A stretch of DNA of 25,304 nt from a virus. A program made the position numbers and the translations under genes. The notes beneath the pieces are model-generated. The model saw only the letters and a list, made by a program, of their open reading frames with translations. It did no database searches and was not told where the DNA came from. The DNA is taken from the IMG/VR virus record IMGVR_UViG_3300029319_000460, positions 1-25,304 of that record; one strand, given 5' to 3'. Shown in pieces: positions 6,639 through 13,043 of the stretch; the first letter of the stretch is position 1; each line of letters opens with the position of its first letter.

Positions 6639-6836
6639 ATGAAAAGAATAACATGGGTCGAGTGCCCAAGCTGTAAAATGTACAGCGATCAGAAGGTCAT
6701 TAAATCTGAACGGAACTCAAAGTTCATAACAATTCGCAGGAGACTTTGTTATGAATGTGGACACAAATGGTTTACAATTCAATATCCAGAAATGATAGTG
6801 CCTGACATACAGGCTCGCTACGCTTCCCGTGAGTGA
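6639..6836 (+). CDS. NrdR-like zinc-ribbon protein
   Basis: 65 residues with a four-cysteine zinc ribbon: C9-x2-C12 and C37-x2-C40. The context ECPSCKMYSDQKVIKSER, then TIRRRLCYECGHKWFT closely follows the N-terminal zinc ribbon of NrdR (C-x2-C, SR, IRRRR-x-C-x2-C, RFTT). The ATP-cone domain that senses nucleotides in NrdR is absent, so this is an isolated DNA-binding-type ribbon. It could bind NrdR boxes of host ribonucleotide reductase genes or serve as a general phage transcription factor; both are inferences. It is the last gene of the left plus-strand block and overlaps by 19 bases the end of a convergent gene. Confidence 0.7.
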   Translation: MKRITWVECPSCKMYSDQKVIKSERNSKFITIRRRLCYECGHKWFTIQYPEMIVPDIQARYASRE

Positions 6837-6843
6837 TTTTTTT
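6814..6843 (+). terminator. Weak terminator at the end of the early block
   Basis: CTCGC (6814-6818) can pair with GTGAG (6829-6833, one G-U), followed four bases later by seven T (6837-6843). The short stem includes the last codons of the zinc-ribbon gene. The position at the end of the plus-strand block fits a terminator, but the stem is weak. Confidence 0.35.
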
Positions 6844-7150
6844 GGTGCTGTTTTATCTGTCTTATAAGTTTTAGTTTTTCTATAAATAAACGAAATTTGT
6901 AAAATAATTTGTTCTTTATCGGTTTTGTTTGTAGTAAGGCTACCATCGCTTCTAGCTCTAACATACGCATCATTGCGTTAGACAGCACAATTTCAGTTCT
7001 TGCATGGTTTTTCATCATGTCTATGCAAAAAGCTTTCAACTTGTCTATATCATTACAGCCCATAACTTCCCTGCATCTCATTTCAACCGCTAACTGTGTC
7101 TCCATAGGTAGGGGAGTTGAGATGAATCTTATGAAGCTGTCGTTTTTCAT
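6818..7150 (-). CDS. Helical unknown protein
   Basis: 110 residues starting at ATG 7150, one base after the TGA of the upstream minus-strand gene (CAATGATATG), which favours coupling over the TTG at 7204. The protein is methionine-rich and mostly helical (PMETQLAVEMRCREVM, then AMMRMLELEAMVALL) with a very basic C-terminus (KLKLIRQIKQHQKNHSREA). There is no transmembrane segment. The plus-strand frame over the same bases looks artificial. The convergent overlap with the zinc-ribbon gene is 19 bases. No function is recognised; it may be a packaging- or lysis-region accessory protein. Confidence 0.65.
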   Translation of the reverse strand: MKNDSFIRFISTPLPMETQLAVEMRCREVMGCNDIDKLKAFCIDMMKNHARTEIVLSNAMMRMLELEAMVALLQTKPIKNKLFYKFRLFIEKLKLIRQIKQHQKNHSREA

Positions 7151-7151
7151 A

Positions 7152-7328
7152 TCATTGAAGATTTGTCGTAGAGCCTGGGAACATCCTGGACTCGATAAAA
7201 GCAACTGCCTGATCGTCTATTGAGTTATCTGTTTGTTTAGCTATTGCTTTTAATAGATCCATGATTAATCTTTTCATCGCTTTTGATTTGATGAATACGA
7301 GAAGAATCGGCTTTAAAATCTTTACCAT
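7152..7328 (-). CDS. 58-residue amphipathic small protein, unknown (holin-like style)
   Basis: It starts at ATG 7328 with MVKILKPILLVFIKSKAMKR and continues with LLKAIAKQTDNSIDD and a short tail; internal ATGs at 7277 and 7262 are alternatives. The N-terminal third is hydrophobic with basic residues, and the middle repeats the KxTDNxIDD style seen in some small phage lysis-region proteins, though I cannot assign it to a family. It is coupled to the downstream helical gene. No strong ribosome site is visible. Confidence 0.5.
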   Translation of the reverse strand: MVKILKPILLVFIKSKAMKRLIMDLLKAIAKQTDNSIDDQAVAFIESRMFPGSTTNLQ

Positions 7329-7411
7329 TTGTATATAGTGTCTACTTCTACTTTACCGCTATTTGCCAAACTTGGCCTCAATCCTTATATTTATAGTATA
7401 TCACTAAGATT
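7329..7411. promoter_or_regulatory. Divergent intergenic region, likely promoters both ways
   Basis: This 83-base gap separates the minus-strand pair from the plus-strand secreted-protein group, so both should start here. On the plus strand TATAGTATA (about 7391-7399) resembles a -10 and lies close to ATG 7412. On the minus strand TATATA lies a few bases before ATG 7328. Neither has a convincing -35. Confidence 0.35.
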
Positions 7412-7708
7412 ATGGCAACTCAAGACCCGAAAACCGACCCAGAAATAGACGAAAAAGAACAGAAAGAAGGTCCCTCTCTTCTATCAAATATTACGCAGAT
7501 GATTATACTTTTTTGGAGTTTGGGGGTAATTTCTTACGCATATTTCGGTAATTCACTTAAACAAATTGATACGACTTTCGCTGCTGGATTGCTCTCGGCA
7601 GTGATGAGTAATATGGGACTCCAAGTGAAAAACAACGCAAATGGCAAAAAGAGGCCATTTAATGTAGTATCTAATAAAGACAACAATGTTGGTGTCAGTA
7701 AAAAATGA
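7412..7708 (+). CDS. Small membrane protein, holin candidate
   Basis: 98 residues. The N-terminus is acidic and soluble (DPKTDPEIDEKEQKEG), followed by a transmembrane segment around 27-46 (TQMIILFWSLGVISYAYFG). A second, weaker hydrophobic helix lies around 53-70 (TTFAAGLLSAVMSNMGL), and the C-terminus is basic and hydrophilic. Size, two possible membrane helices and a charged tail match phage holins, but no lysin gene is next to it, so the call is tentative. Its end overlaps the start of the first secreted-protein gene by four bases. Confidence 0.6.
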   Translation: MATQDPKTDPEIDEKEQKEGPSLLSNITQMIILFWSLGVISYAYFGNSLKQIDTTFAAGLLSAVMSNMGLQVKNNANGKKRPFNVVSNKDNNVGVSKK

Positions 7709-8223
7709 AGAAGTTACTCCCTTTACTACTGTTATTATCAGCACCAGCTTATGCTGATATAACTTCAAAATTCACAACGAGTATAAGTGTAAAAGTAGAC
7801 GCTGCTATGTCACAAGCCACACGGATTGGTGCGTCTTATAGTGCTTCTGGCAGCAATATTGGAACAAGTAATACAGACGATCAAATTGGAGGTTTAAGTG
7901 TATCTGGTAGTGAAGTTACTCTTAATGCTGGAAATTACTCTATTAATGGTTGCGGAGACACACCATCTAACTGTGCAAGTACATGGTCATTAACAGAATC
8001 ATATACAGCAGCAGATACAATTCCATCAAATAATGGGACAGAAAATACAACAATTACTGCTGGAACAGTTCCTAACTTCGGAAGTGTAATTTCAACTGTA
8101 GCTGGAAGTGGAGCAGGTTTTGATGGAGATATTACATCTAGTCATGGAATTGAAAATTTAGAAGAAGGTGGTGCTGGTTCTACTGTTACAGGACAGTTTG
8201 TAACGGAGTTGACCATAAGATGA
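7705..8223 (+). CDS. Secreted Ser/Thr/Gly-rich protein 1
   Basis: 172 residues with a textbook signal peptide (MKKLLPLLLLLSAPAYA, cleavage after AYA). The mature part is rich in Ser, Thr, Gly and Asn, beta-rich and low in charge, with two cysteines (GCGDTPSNCA) that could form a disulphide. Such composition suits an extracellular or periplasmic beta protein. A phage-encoded exported protein could act on the host envelope, or be virion-associated after export, but the function is unknown. First of three consecutive genes with N-terminal export signals. Confidence 0.7.
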   Translation: MKKLLPLLLLLSAPAYADITSKFTTSISVKVDAAMSQATRIGASYSASGSNIGTSNTDDQIGGLSVSGSEVTLNAGNYSINGCGDTPSNCASTWSLTESYTAADTIPSNNGTENTTITAGTVPNFGSVISTVAGSGAGFDGDITSSHGIENLEEGGAGSTVTGQFVTELTIR

Positions 8224-8226
8224 TGT

Positions 8227-8667
8227 ATGAAAAAGCTCTTATTGTTGCTTCTGCTATATGCTATACCTGTTAAATCTCAACCCGTGGTTCCTAATTTTAC
8301 AACGGGAACACTCAGCAGCACCACAAATACAACAACCTCAATCAGTGAGACTATTACTTCTACAGATTATTTTGGTAATTCTTATGAGTACACTGTTACT
8401 GGATTGGGAGTCACAACCGATGGATCAGTCGCTCCAAATACAACGGATGTTACAGGGACTATAAATGGAGAGAGTCAGACATGGACAGGACTAGATTTAT
8501 CGACAGACAACAAACCAGTATTCACACTAAGCGACTCAAGTTCTGGGAACGCATTTCAATTTACAGAAACCTATCGTGGCCCAGGTGGGGTATCAAACGT
8601 GACCACGATCCAAAGAAATATAGAATCAACAAGCGTAATCACAAGTACTTCAGTGTTCTCTCAATAA
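8227..8667 (+). CDS. Secreted Ser/Thr-rich protein 2
   Basis: 146 residues. Signal peptide MKKLLLLLLLYAIPVKS with a likely cleavage near KSQP, then a Ser/Thr/Asn-rich mature part with repeated short beta-like stretches and an end TSVITSTSVFSQ. The style is close to protein 1, suggesting related function. It begins three bases after protein 1 ends. The last 187 bases (8481-8667) are shared with the next gene in another frame. Family unknown. Confidence 0.7.
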   Translation: MKKLLLLLLLYAIPVKSQPVVPNFTTGTLSSTTNTTTSISETITSTDYFGNSYEYTVTGLGVTTDGSVAPNTTDVTGTINGESQTWTGLDLSTDNKPVFTLSDSSSGNAFQFTETYRGPGGVSNVTTIQRNIESTSVITSTSVFSQ

Positions 8668-9263
8668 TTCTGCTATCTCCTGCACAAGTTTTAGCTAATG
8701 CAGTAAGTCAATCAAACAACGGAAGCGTCACGAATATGGCTGTACAAACGCTTACGGGCAATATGACAACTAATCAATATGGTGGGAATATCGTATGCCA
8801 AGGGCCAACTTTATCCATTAGCCCATTTACTACATTTGGAGCGAACTACCTCAAGCCTTATCGGGACTACTATGAAACACCCTTCTACGATCCAACAGAT
8901 GCAGATGACGATGGTGTGCCAGATAACCCAGGTAATGTGCTTTTCAATCAAAAAAATTATTCTGGAACGAATAAAGATAGTTATGCTCTGAACTTTGGAA
9001 TATCAGCCACGTTTAGTATTCCGTTAGATAGAGGTTTTCAAAATCAATGTAAATCTGCTGCTGATACACAGATAAATATACAAAAACAAGTACTAGAGAA
9101 TAAGAGATTAGATTGGCAGATAGCAAGAATCCGTGAATGTGGAAAATTAAAACAGGAGGGCATAATGCTGACTACCGATAGTCCCTTCTTTAATATCTGT
9201 AAGGATGTTTATTTAGTACCAAAAGCAAATCAAGTTATCCCACATACTCATAAATTAAAGTAG
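8481..9263 (+). CDS. Secreted protein 3 with Ca-binding-like repeat and helical end
   Basis: 260 residues. ATG 8481 is the only ATG, GTG or TTG upstream of the hydrophobic segment and has a good ribosome site, GGAGAGAG, at 8468-8475. This gives a basic N-terminal extension of about 55 residues before a signal-like segment (YFSVLSIILLSPAQVLANA, around 56-74). The mature part has PTDADDDGVPDNPG, which looks like a thrombospondin type 3-style calcium-binding loop. It also has conserved-looking aromatic stretches (FGANYLKPYRDYYETPFYDP) and a coiled, Cys-containing C-terminal half (DTQINIQKQVLENKRLDW). An internal signal segment is odd: true starts may be non-standard, or a frameshift may join it to protein 2. 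Confidence 0.65.
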   Translation: MDRTRFIDRQQTSIHTKRLKFWERISIYRNLSWPRWGIKRDHDPKKYRINKRNHKYFSVLSIILLSPAQVLANAVSQSNNGSVTNMAVQTLTGNMTTNQYGGNIVCQGPTLSISPFTTFGANYLKPYRDYYETPFYDPTDADDDGVPDNPGNVLFNQKNYSGTNKDSYALNFGISATFSIPLDRGFQNQCKSAADTQINIQKQVLENKRLDWQIARIRECGKLKQEGIMLTTDSPFFNICKDVYLVPKANQVIPHTHKLK

Positions 9264-9377
9264 GCAGTGACAGTCTAGTCCCGTAAGATTTCGAGGTATG
9301 CCTAAAGTAAGCAACTGACGCTCTAACAGAGCAGTGGCAGGAGATGTATCAGTTAGTCCGTTAAGATTGATTGTCAT
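9255..9377 (-). CDS. Possible 40-residue peptide
   Basis: A minus-strand frame from ATG 9377 to TAA 9255 encodes a peptide starting MTINLNGLTDTSPATALLER and ending GLDCHCLL. The DNA contains an imperfect 15-base direct repeat (9276-9290 and 9354-9368, 13 of 15) in the same frame, giving NLNGLT and NLTGLD. It overlaps the end of secreted protein 3 by nine bases. No ribosome site is seen. The region could instead be a structured transcript end between convergent groups. Confidence 0.3.
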   Translation of the reverse strand: MTINLNGLTDTSPATALLERQLLTLGIPRNLTGLDCHCLL

Positions 9378-9395
9378 TTAAGGACATAGACAATC
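9369..9395. other. Hairpin between convergent operons
   Basis: GATTGTC (9369-9375) pairs with GACAATC (9389-9395) around a 13-base loop. The stem sits in the 194-base gap between the plus-strand secreted group and the minus-strand membrane group. No T-run follows on either strand, so a rho-independent terminator is not supported; it may still slow convergent transcription. Confidence 0.3.
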
Positions 9396-9457
9396 TCAGT
9401 TCAAAGAACCTAACATACCATTCACAAAGCATGATGCTAGGTCTGGTTGCTTATGTA

Positions 9458-10099
9458 CTATTCTACATCTTTTTTCTTATTTGTCAGCTTTTTAACGATA
9501 TTTTTTATAGCTGGTTTTATTATATTGAGAATAAGAGGGCTACTCGCAGCCACAAGGCCAATAACAGCAGTAGAAACAATAGTGCTCGGTTCTGGGATGT
9601 ATTGATCCACAAAAGCAACCTTTTCATATAGAGTGATGCACTCAATCCCATCATCTCCTCTTTTATGACCTGTGACACGTTCTAATCGTTTTTCGTTACG
9701 AAAGTCTCCTACTCTTTGATCTTTGCTACCTGGGCATGGTTCTATCTTTATCTCTTCTTTCTCTTTTGGTATCTTAGGAATCTCAGGCGTTTTAGGTTCT
9801 GGGATATTTGCATTGTTTACAGGCTTTTCTTGCTTTTGCTCTACAATTTCAATTTTCTTCCTGTCATAATTTATTGGAACAAAAGATGGAATTTTACCTT
9901 CGGGGCAACTATAGAACGCTCCATTTGTATCATCTTCGATTATTTGTGTATTTTTTATGCTTGCATATCTATGAGTTTTGACACACCCAGGTAAATCTAA
10001 ACTTGGTAGAGGTACATTTAATCTTGGTAGTGGAGTAGAAATATAAGTATTGACATTGATCTGTGGGATCTCTGGTATTTTTATTTCACGAATCTCCAT
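9458..10099 (-). CDS. Proline-rich protein with C-terminal membrane segment
   Basis: 213 residues, starting at ATG 10099 (GGAAG just upstream); earlier ATGs would overlap the previous gene more. The N-terminal half is a Pro-rich extended region with spaced motifs (IPEIPQINVNTY, PLPRLNVPLPSLDLPGC, EPKTPEIPKIPK). The middle has four cysteines in pairs (GC, SC, PC, EC) and a basic block (RVGDFRNEKRLERV). Near the C-terminus STIVSTAVIGLVAASSPLIL is a likely transmembrane segment with a basic tail (KKLTNKKKDVE) that should face the cytoplasm. It could span the periplasm, as spanins do, but this is inference. Last gene of the minus-strand small-protein group. Confidence 0.65.
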   Translation of the reverse strand: MEIREIKIPEIPQINVNTYISTPLPRLNVPLPSLDLPGCVKTHRYASIKNTQIIEDDTNGAFYSCPEGKIPSFVPINYDRKKIEIVEQKQEKPVNNANIPEPKTPEIPKIPKEKEEIKIEPCPGSKDQRVGDFRNEKRLERVTGHKRGDDGIECITLYEKVAFVDQYIPEPSTIVSTAVIGLVAASSPLILNIIKPAIKNIVKKLTNKKKDVE

Positions 10100-10307
10100 C
10101 TTCCACATCTCCAATAGAAATAGACCAACCATCTTCTCCAAAAGTACCTTTTTCTATAATTTTCGGTTTTTTTATGTTTTTATCTAGTTCTTCGTGATAT
10201 TTTTTTATGTCATTATCTAGCTCTAAATTAAATTTTTGCATACGCAACCAAGTAACTAATTTATCAACGTAGTATTTTATTAGCTTCTTTATAAATCCAA
10301 AAACCAT
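10086..10307 (-). CDS. Amphipathic membrane-binding small protein, unknown
   Basis: 73 residues. The N-terminus MVFGFIKKLIKYYVDKLVTW is strongly amphipathic and basic, suited to lying on a membrane surface. A charged helix (ELDNDIKKYHEELDKNIKK) and a glycine/acidic end follow. Start ATG 10307 overlaps the previous gene's stop (TAATG), and the end overlaps the next gene by 14 bases. No family is recognised; location among small membrane proteins suggests a shared envelope-related function. Confidence 0.6.
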   Translation of the reverse strand: MVFGFIKKLIKYYVDKLVTWLRMQKFNLELDNDIKKYHEELDKNIKKPKIIEKGTFGEDGWSISIGDVEDGDS

Positions 10308-10456
10308 TAGTCGTAAGCATCTCTTCTCTTTAATATTTCTACATAAGAATCACATTTAGGACAGGTTAAATTAGTTTTTACAGAATATTCCGTATCATCT
10401 TCAATGTCGTGATCGCCACCCCAAATTAATTCTGTATCGCACCAATAACAATTCAT
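10307..10456 (-). CDS. 49-residue zinc-ribbon protein
   Basis: Begins at ATG 10456, overlapping the previous gene's stop as ATGA, and ends TAATG with the next start. The sequence starts MNCYWCDTELIWGG, with C3-x2-C6, and has a second pair in LTCPKCDSY, giving a four-cysteine zinc ribbon separated by an acidic loop (HDIEDDTEYS). Such mini ribbons occur in phage DNA- or RNA-binding proteins, but the role is unknown. The two overlaps strongly support translation. Confidence 0.65.
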   Translation of the reverse strand: MNCYWCDTELIWGGDHDIEDDTEYSVKTNLTCPKCDSYVEILKRRDAYD

Positions 10457-10674
10457 TTTTTAGGAATAGGAATAGATGGGCCAGATATGTCAGGCATCGC
10501 ATTATCTAATACTTTAGGCATAAGTGTTTGCACATTTGCCATAATTTGATTCATAACCTTTGCTTTAAACTGTTCTGATGTTACATACTTATAACCAAAA
10601 TACGCTCCACCACTCATGGAAGCTACCATTAAAAATGAGATAATACTCAGTACATTTGCAATTTTTTGAAACAT
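10453..10674 (-). CDS. Small single-pass membrane protein
   Basis: 73 residues. A transmembrane helix spans roughly residues 8-30 (VLSIISFLMVASMSGGAYFGY). A helical stretch (SEQFKAKVMNQIMANVQ) and a Pro-rich end (ISGPSIPIPKK) follow, probably outside the membrane. The start codon at 10672-10674 abuts the ATG of the opposite-strand gene at 10675. No clear ribosome site lies upstream. The family is not recognised; the size and topology are typical of phage lysis or superinfection proteins. Confidence 0.6.
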   Translation of the reverse strand: MFQKIANVLSIISFLMVASMSGGAYFGYKYVTSEQFKAKVMNQIMANVQTLMPKVLDNAMPDISGPSIPIPKK

Positions 10675-10806
10675 ATGTGGAAAGAAGCGTTTGCTAAAGC
10701 ATTAGTCCCAGTTACATGGGGAGTTCTTGCTCTGATAATAGGTCTAAGCCCACTATACCTAATAGGTGGAATGATGACTAGACAAATGCACGAAAAAGTT
10801 AATTAA
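10675..10806 (+). CDS. 43-residue membrane protein on the opposite strand
   Basis: ATG 10675 begins on the base next to the minus-strand start codon, as CATATG, and the stop TAA (10804-10806) overlaps the neighbour's stop TTA (10803-10805). The product starts MWKEAFAKALVPVTWGVLAL and has one transmembrane segment (VTWGVLALIIGLSPLYLIGG) with a polar tail. The frame exactly fills a 128-base gap in an otherwise continuous minus-strand group, which is the main reason to believe it. No ribosome site is visible, and any promoter would have to lie inside the opposing gene. Confidence 0.55.
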   Translation: MWKEAFAKALVPVTWGVLALIIGLSPLYLIGGMMTRQMHEKVN

Positions 10807-10979
10807 TCAGCAGCAGCAATAGTGATTGTTCCAGCAGCAACTTGTTCCATTATTTCTACATAATCTTTATTGCCTTCCGATATTGGAACTGAACATTTAA
10901 TACCATCAATAGTTACTGCTATGGCACTATTTTCTGTGTCGCCTTCAAATTTTGTGTATTTTGCGTTAGTGATAATCAT
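10803..10979 (-). CDS. Small structural-module protein after the tail fibre
   Basis: 58 residues, starting ATG 10979 and overlapping the fibre gene's stop as ATGA. It begins MIITNAKYTKFEGDTENSAI and is beta-rich then helical (DYVEIMEQVAAGTITIAAAD). Small proteins of this style often follow tail-fibre genes in marine phages and may assist fibre assembly, but this is a contextual inference. It is the last gene of the continuous structural operon before the opposite-strand gene. Confidence 0.6.
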   Translation of the reverse strand: MIITNAKYTKFEGDTENSAIAVTIDGIKCSVPISEGNKDYVEIMEQVAAGTITIAAAD

Positions 10980-12166
10980 AGTTCTGCCTCTGCTGTGTAT
11001 TGAAATGTAAAAGCTTGATGGGTTGTATCAGTTGCCAAATAACCGATAAATCTTTGGCAACCTCCACTGGGTTGTGCAGTAAGTCCAACCAAAGTATCTG
11101 AATTGTATTTGCTTACATTACCAGAAGTATTTGCAACTCCATCCCTAGCTGGATAAAAAACTACTGTAGGTTGATCTCTCATAAGAGTTGGAAAGTTACC
11201 TTCAAAAAATGCTCTATCTTGATCTCCATCAAGACATTTTGCTGGAACAGCACCATATTGACAATATGTAGCAACCCCTGGGAACCATTCCTGTGGTTGA
11301 CCAATATCTCCACTTTTATGGAAATACCGTTGGCATTTTAATAAATCTTCATTGAAAGTTAAATGTTCAAAATCTGTTGCTACGCTGCCCACTTCAAGCT
11401 GCATACCTGTTATTTCTAAGGTTGCATCATTTGTTGTGTACCATGTTTCTGTATTATCTTTAGTCTGTGTACCAGAAGCATAAGCTATCCATGTGTCTAA
11501 TGGAGTACTGTTACTTGTTCTACCAGATCCATAAAAACCAAAAATATCTATTTGAAAATTTTTTGCAGTATTATTATCAAACTGTAAATTAGAATTGCCA
11601 GGAACAGTTTTTGTAACCTTTGTCCAAGTATCAGCAGATAACGAGCCAGTTTCAAAAGCATAGTTATAACTTGTACCTTGTCTTGTTCTTAAACGCCCTT
11701 GAAAATTTTGTGCAACACTTGATTTAATCCAAAACTGTAGGGTTACAAAACTTGAACTTGATGTATAATTCCAACCGCTTTTTGCTATATCTTGTGCTTC
11801 TGCATAATATTGAAAATTTATATAATCAGTACTCCCTGCACCACTTGTTTGGTTTCCATTCGTGATTCTAAATGCTTTTCTAAATCCTAAAGTGTAAGGT
11901 GTAGTTCCACTTGCAACATCAACTTGAGCCTGTGTAGGTGCTTCATCTGTTCCGCTATGTTGTACCCTAAACCTGTCAACACTTCCATAACCAGAAATCG
12001 TTGATGATAAGTTGCGTTGGGCTATTTGAAATGCTCCGTTGATTATTAAATTCTTACCTTGCCTATTGGTTAAATTGGCAGTTGCAGTCCCATCGGTATT
12101 ATTGACAGTAATAGCAGCAGTAGTAGCTCCTACCCCTTTTATCGAATTTACCTTGATCTCTGACAT
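10976..12166 (-). CDS. Tail fibre / receptor-binding protein with jelly-roll-like domain
   Basis: 396 residues. An N-terminal attachment segment (MSEIKVNSIKGVGATTAAIT) is followed by NLIINGAFQIAQRN, a phrase common at the start of phage fibre distal domains. A beta-sandwich, carbohydrate-binding-like region of about 80-270 (FRKAFRITNG, YAEAQDI, LQFWIKSS, TWYTTNDATLEITGMQLEVGS) and a C-terminal part with EDLLKCQRYFHK follow. The LEVGSVATDFEH and CQRY arrangement is typical of distal tail proteins in marine phages. It is likely to contact host surface glycans. The gene lies in a packed series with three other fibre-type genes. Confidence 0.75.
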   Translation of the reverse strand: MSEIKVNSIKGVGATTAAITVNNTDGTATANLTNRQGKNLIINGAFQIAQRNLSSTISGYGSVDRFRVQHSGTDEAPTQAQVDVASGTTPYTLGFRKAFRITNGNQTSGAGSTDYINFQYYAEAQDIAKSGWNYTSSSSFVTLQFWIKSSVAQNFQGRLRTRQGTSYNYAFETGSLSADTWTKVTKTVPGNSNLQFDNNTAKNFQIDIFGFYGSGRTSNSTPLDTWIAYASGTQTKDNTETWYTTNDATLEITGMQLEVGSVATDFEHLTFNEDLLKCQRYFHKSGDIGQPQEWFPGVATYCQYGAVPAKCLDGDQDRAFFEGNFPTLMRDQPTVVFYPARDGVANTSGNVSKYNSDTLVGLTAQPSGGCQRFIGYLATDTTHQAFTFQYTAEAEL

Positions 12167-12168
12167 AA

Positions 12169-12495
12169 TTAACTAGGTTTTGGATTAGCGTCTTTTACCG
12201 CTTTGTTGTGTGCAGCAAAACTGCCAGTTGCATCTAGTTTACCTGCGATAATATCGTCATACAACATTGCTAATTGCTCTCCTGTTGGTGCGTAAGTTGT
12301 AGAACCATTAAGTGTTCTATCAGTTTTGTATTTAACTTTAGCAGCTTCTTCATCAAGCTCAGTTCTAGCTTTTTTTACAAGACTGTCATCTATGACTACT
12401 GACTTACCATCTTTATCAAACGCACCAGCAGAATCACTTGTAATAACTACTGTTGGATATGCCTTTCTAATGGCTTCGTGATCTAAAATTGTCAT
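12169..12495 (-). CDS. Tail fibre accessory protein
   Basis: 108 residues between two fibre genes, beginning MTILDHEAIRKAYPTVV. The middle is charged (KKARTELDEEAAKVKYKTDR) and contains TYAPTGEQLAMLYDDI followed by a Lys/Asn-rich tail; the RxAYP and GEQLAMLYDDI phrases occur in phage fibre-associated small proteins. Its start overlaps the upstream gene by four bases. A role as assembly chaperone or fibre junction protein is inferred from position. Confidence 0.6.
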   Translation of the reverse strand: MTILDHEAIRKAYPTVVITSDSAGAFDKDGKSVVIDDSLVKKARTELDEEAAKVKYKTDRTLNGSTTYAPTGEQLAMLYDDIIAGKLDATGSFAAHNKAVKDANPKPS

Positions 12496-13043
12496 GCTGC
12501 AAGCTCCATTACAAGTAAAGTTGGGGCATATATATAGTTTGTCGATTCTGTTCTTTGTGATGCCATCTGCATTTTAAAAGTGACTTGATTTGTAGTTCCA
12601 AAAGTGTCTTGTATTATTATGGTTGCTGGTGCTTTGGCCTGTAATCCTCCAGATCCAGATTCAGCAGCAACTATTATTGTATATCCTATATCACTACCAT
12701 CTTTTTGCATTTTCATCTTTACCTGTTGGTTATGACTTCCAGCAATAACTGTATTAGCAAAAGAAGTATAGATAGCTAAAAATTTATTTGACGAGGAAGA
12801 TGGTGTAATATTTAGCGTACAATCTGGAATATCAGCAAAACTTGTTGAATTTGTAGTAGCTGTAGAAATTGTTGAATTTCTTACTAGTTGTAAAACATTT
12901 TGCCCTCTATTTGTTGTTGTAATTAAAGTTCCATCGGCTGCATCGGGCAATGTCATTACCCTGTTGTTGCTAGATGAAGATGGTGCTTGTAAGCTGAAAG
13001 ACCCACCTCCTGATGCTGCGTTAAGTTTAATCTTAGCGGTCAT
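12492..13043 (-). CDS. Tail fibre protein
   Basis: 183 residues. The N-terminus MTAKIKLNAASGGGSFSLQA and VMTLPDAADGTLITT is a recurring attachment module of phage fibre proteins. The C-terminal 120 residues are beta-rich (LNITPSSSSNKFLAIYTSF, VKMKMQKDGSDIGY, VTFKMQMASQ) and resemble a fibre-knob domain. The one-base gap to the upstream S74 fibre gene places it in the same transcript. Probably a distal fibre or alternative tip. Confidence 0.7.
   Translation of the reverse strand: MTAKIKLNAASGGGSFSLQAPSSSSNNRVMTLPDAADGTLITTTNRGQNVLQLVRNSTISTATTNSTSFADIPDCTLNITPSSSSNKFLAIYTSFANTVIAGSHNQQVKMKMQKDGSDIGYTIIVAAESGSGGLQAKAPATIIIQDTFGTTNQVTFKMQMASQRTESTNYIYAPTLLVMELAA

Noticed and set aside
6818-7204. 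TTG 7204 start for the minus-strand helical gene
   Set aside because: It would overlap the upstream 58-residue gene by 53 bases, while ATG 7150 immediately follows that gene's stop.
6909-7223. 104-residue plus-strand frame
   Set aside because: It lies opposite two coupled minus-strand genes, has no ribosome site, and its composition (Ser/Ile-rich without structure) looks like a mirror frame.
9276-9300. tRNA-like T-loop (GATTTCGAGGT)
   Set aside because: No acceptor stem, anticodon arm or D arm can be drawn around it.
9371-9631. 86-residue plus-strand frame
   Set aside because: It is mostly the reverse of the 3' end of the Pro-rich membrane gene and has no canonical ATG start.
9716-9994. 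92-residue plus-strand frame with hydrophobic aromatic residues
   Set aside because: It is the complement of the Pro/Glu/Lys-rich coding region, which naturally reads as Phe/Leu/Trp on the other strand.
6818-10099. Shared peptide ISTPLP in the 110-residue helical protein and the Pro-rich membrane protein
   Set aside because: Only six residues match and the surrounding sequences are unrelated; chance is the simplest reading.
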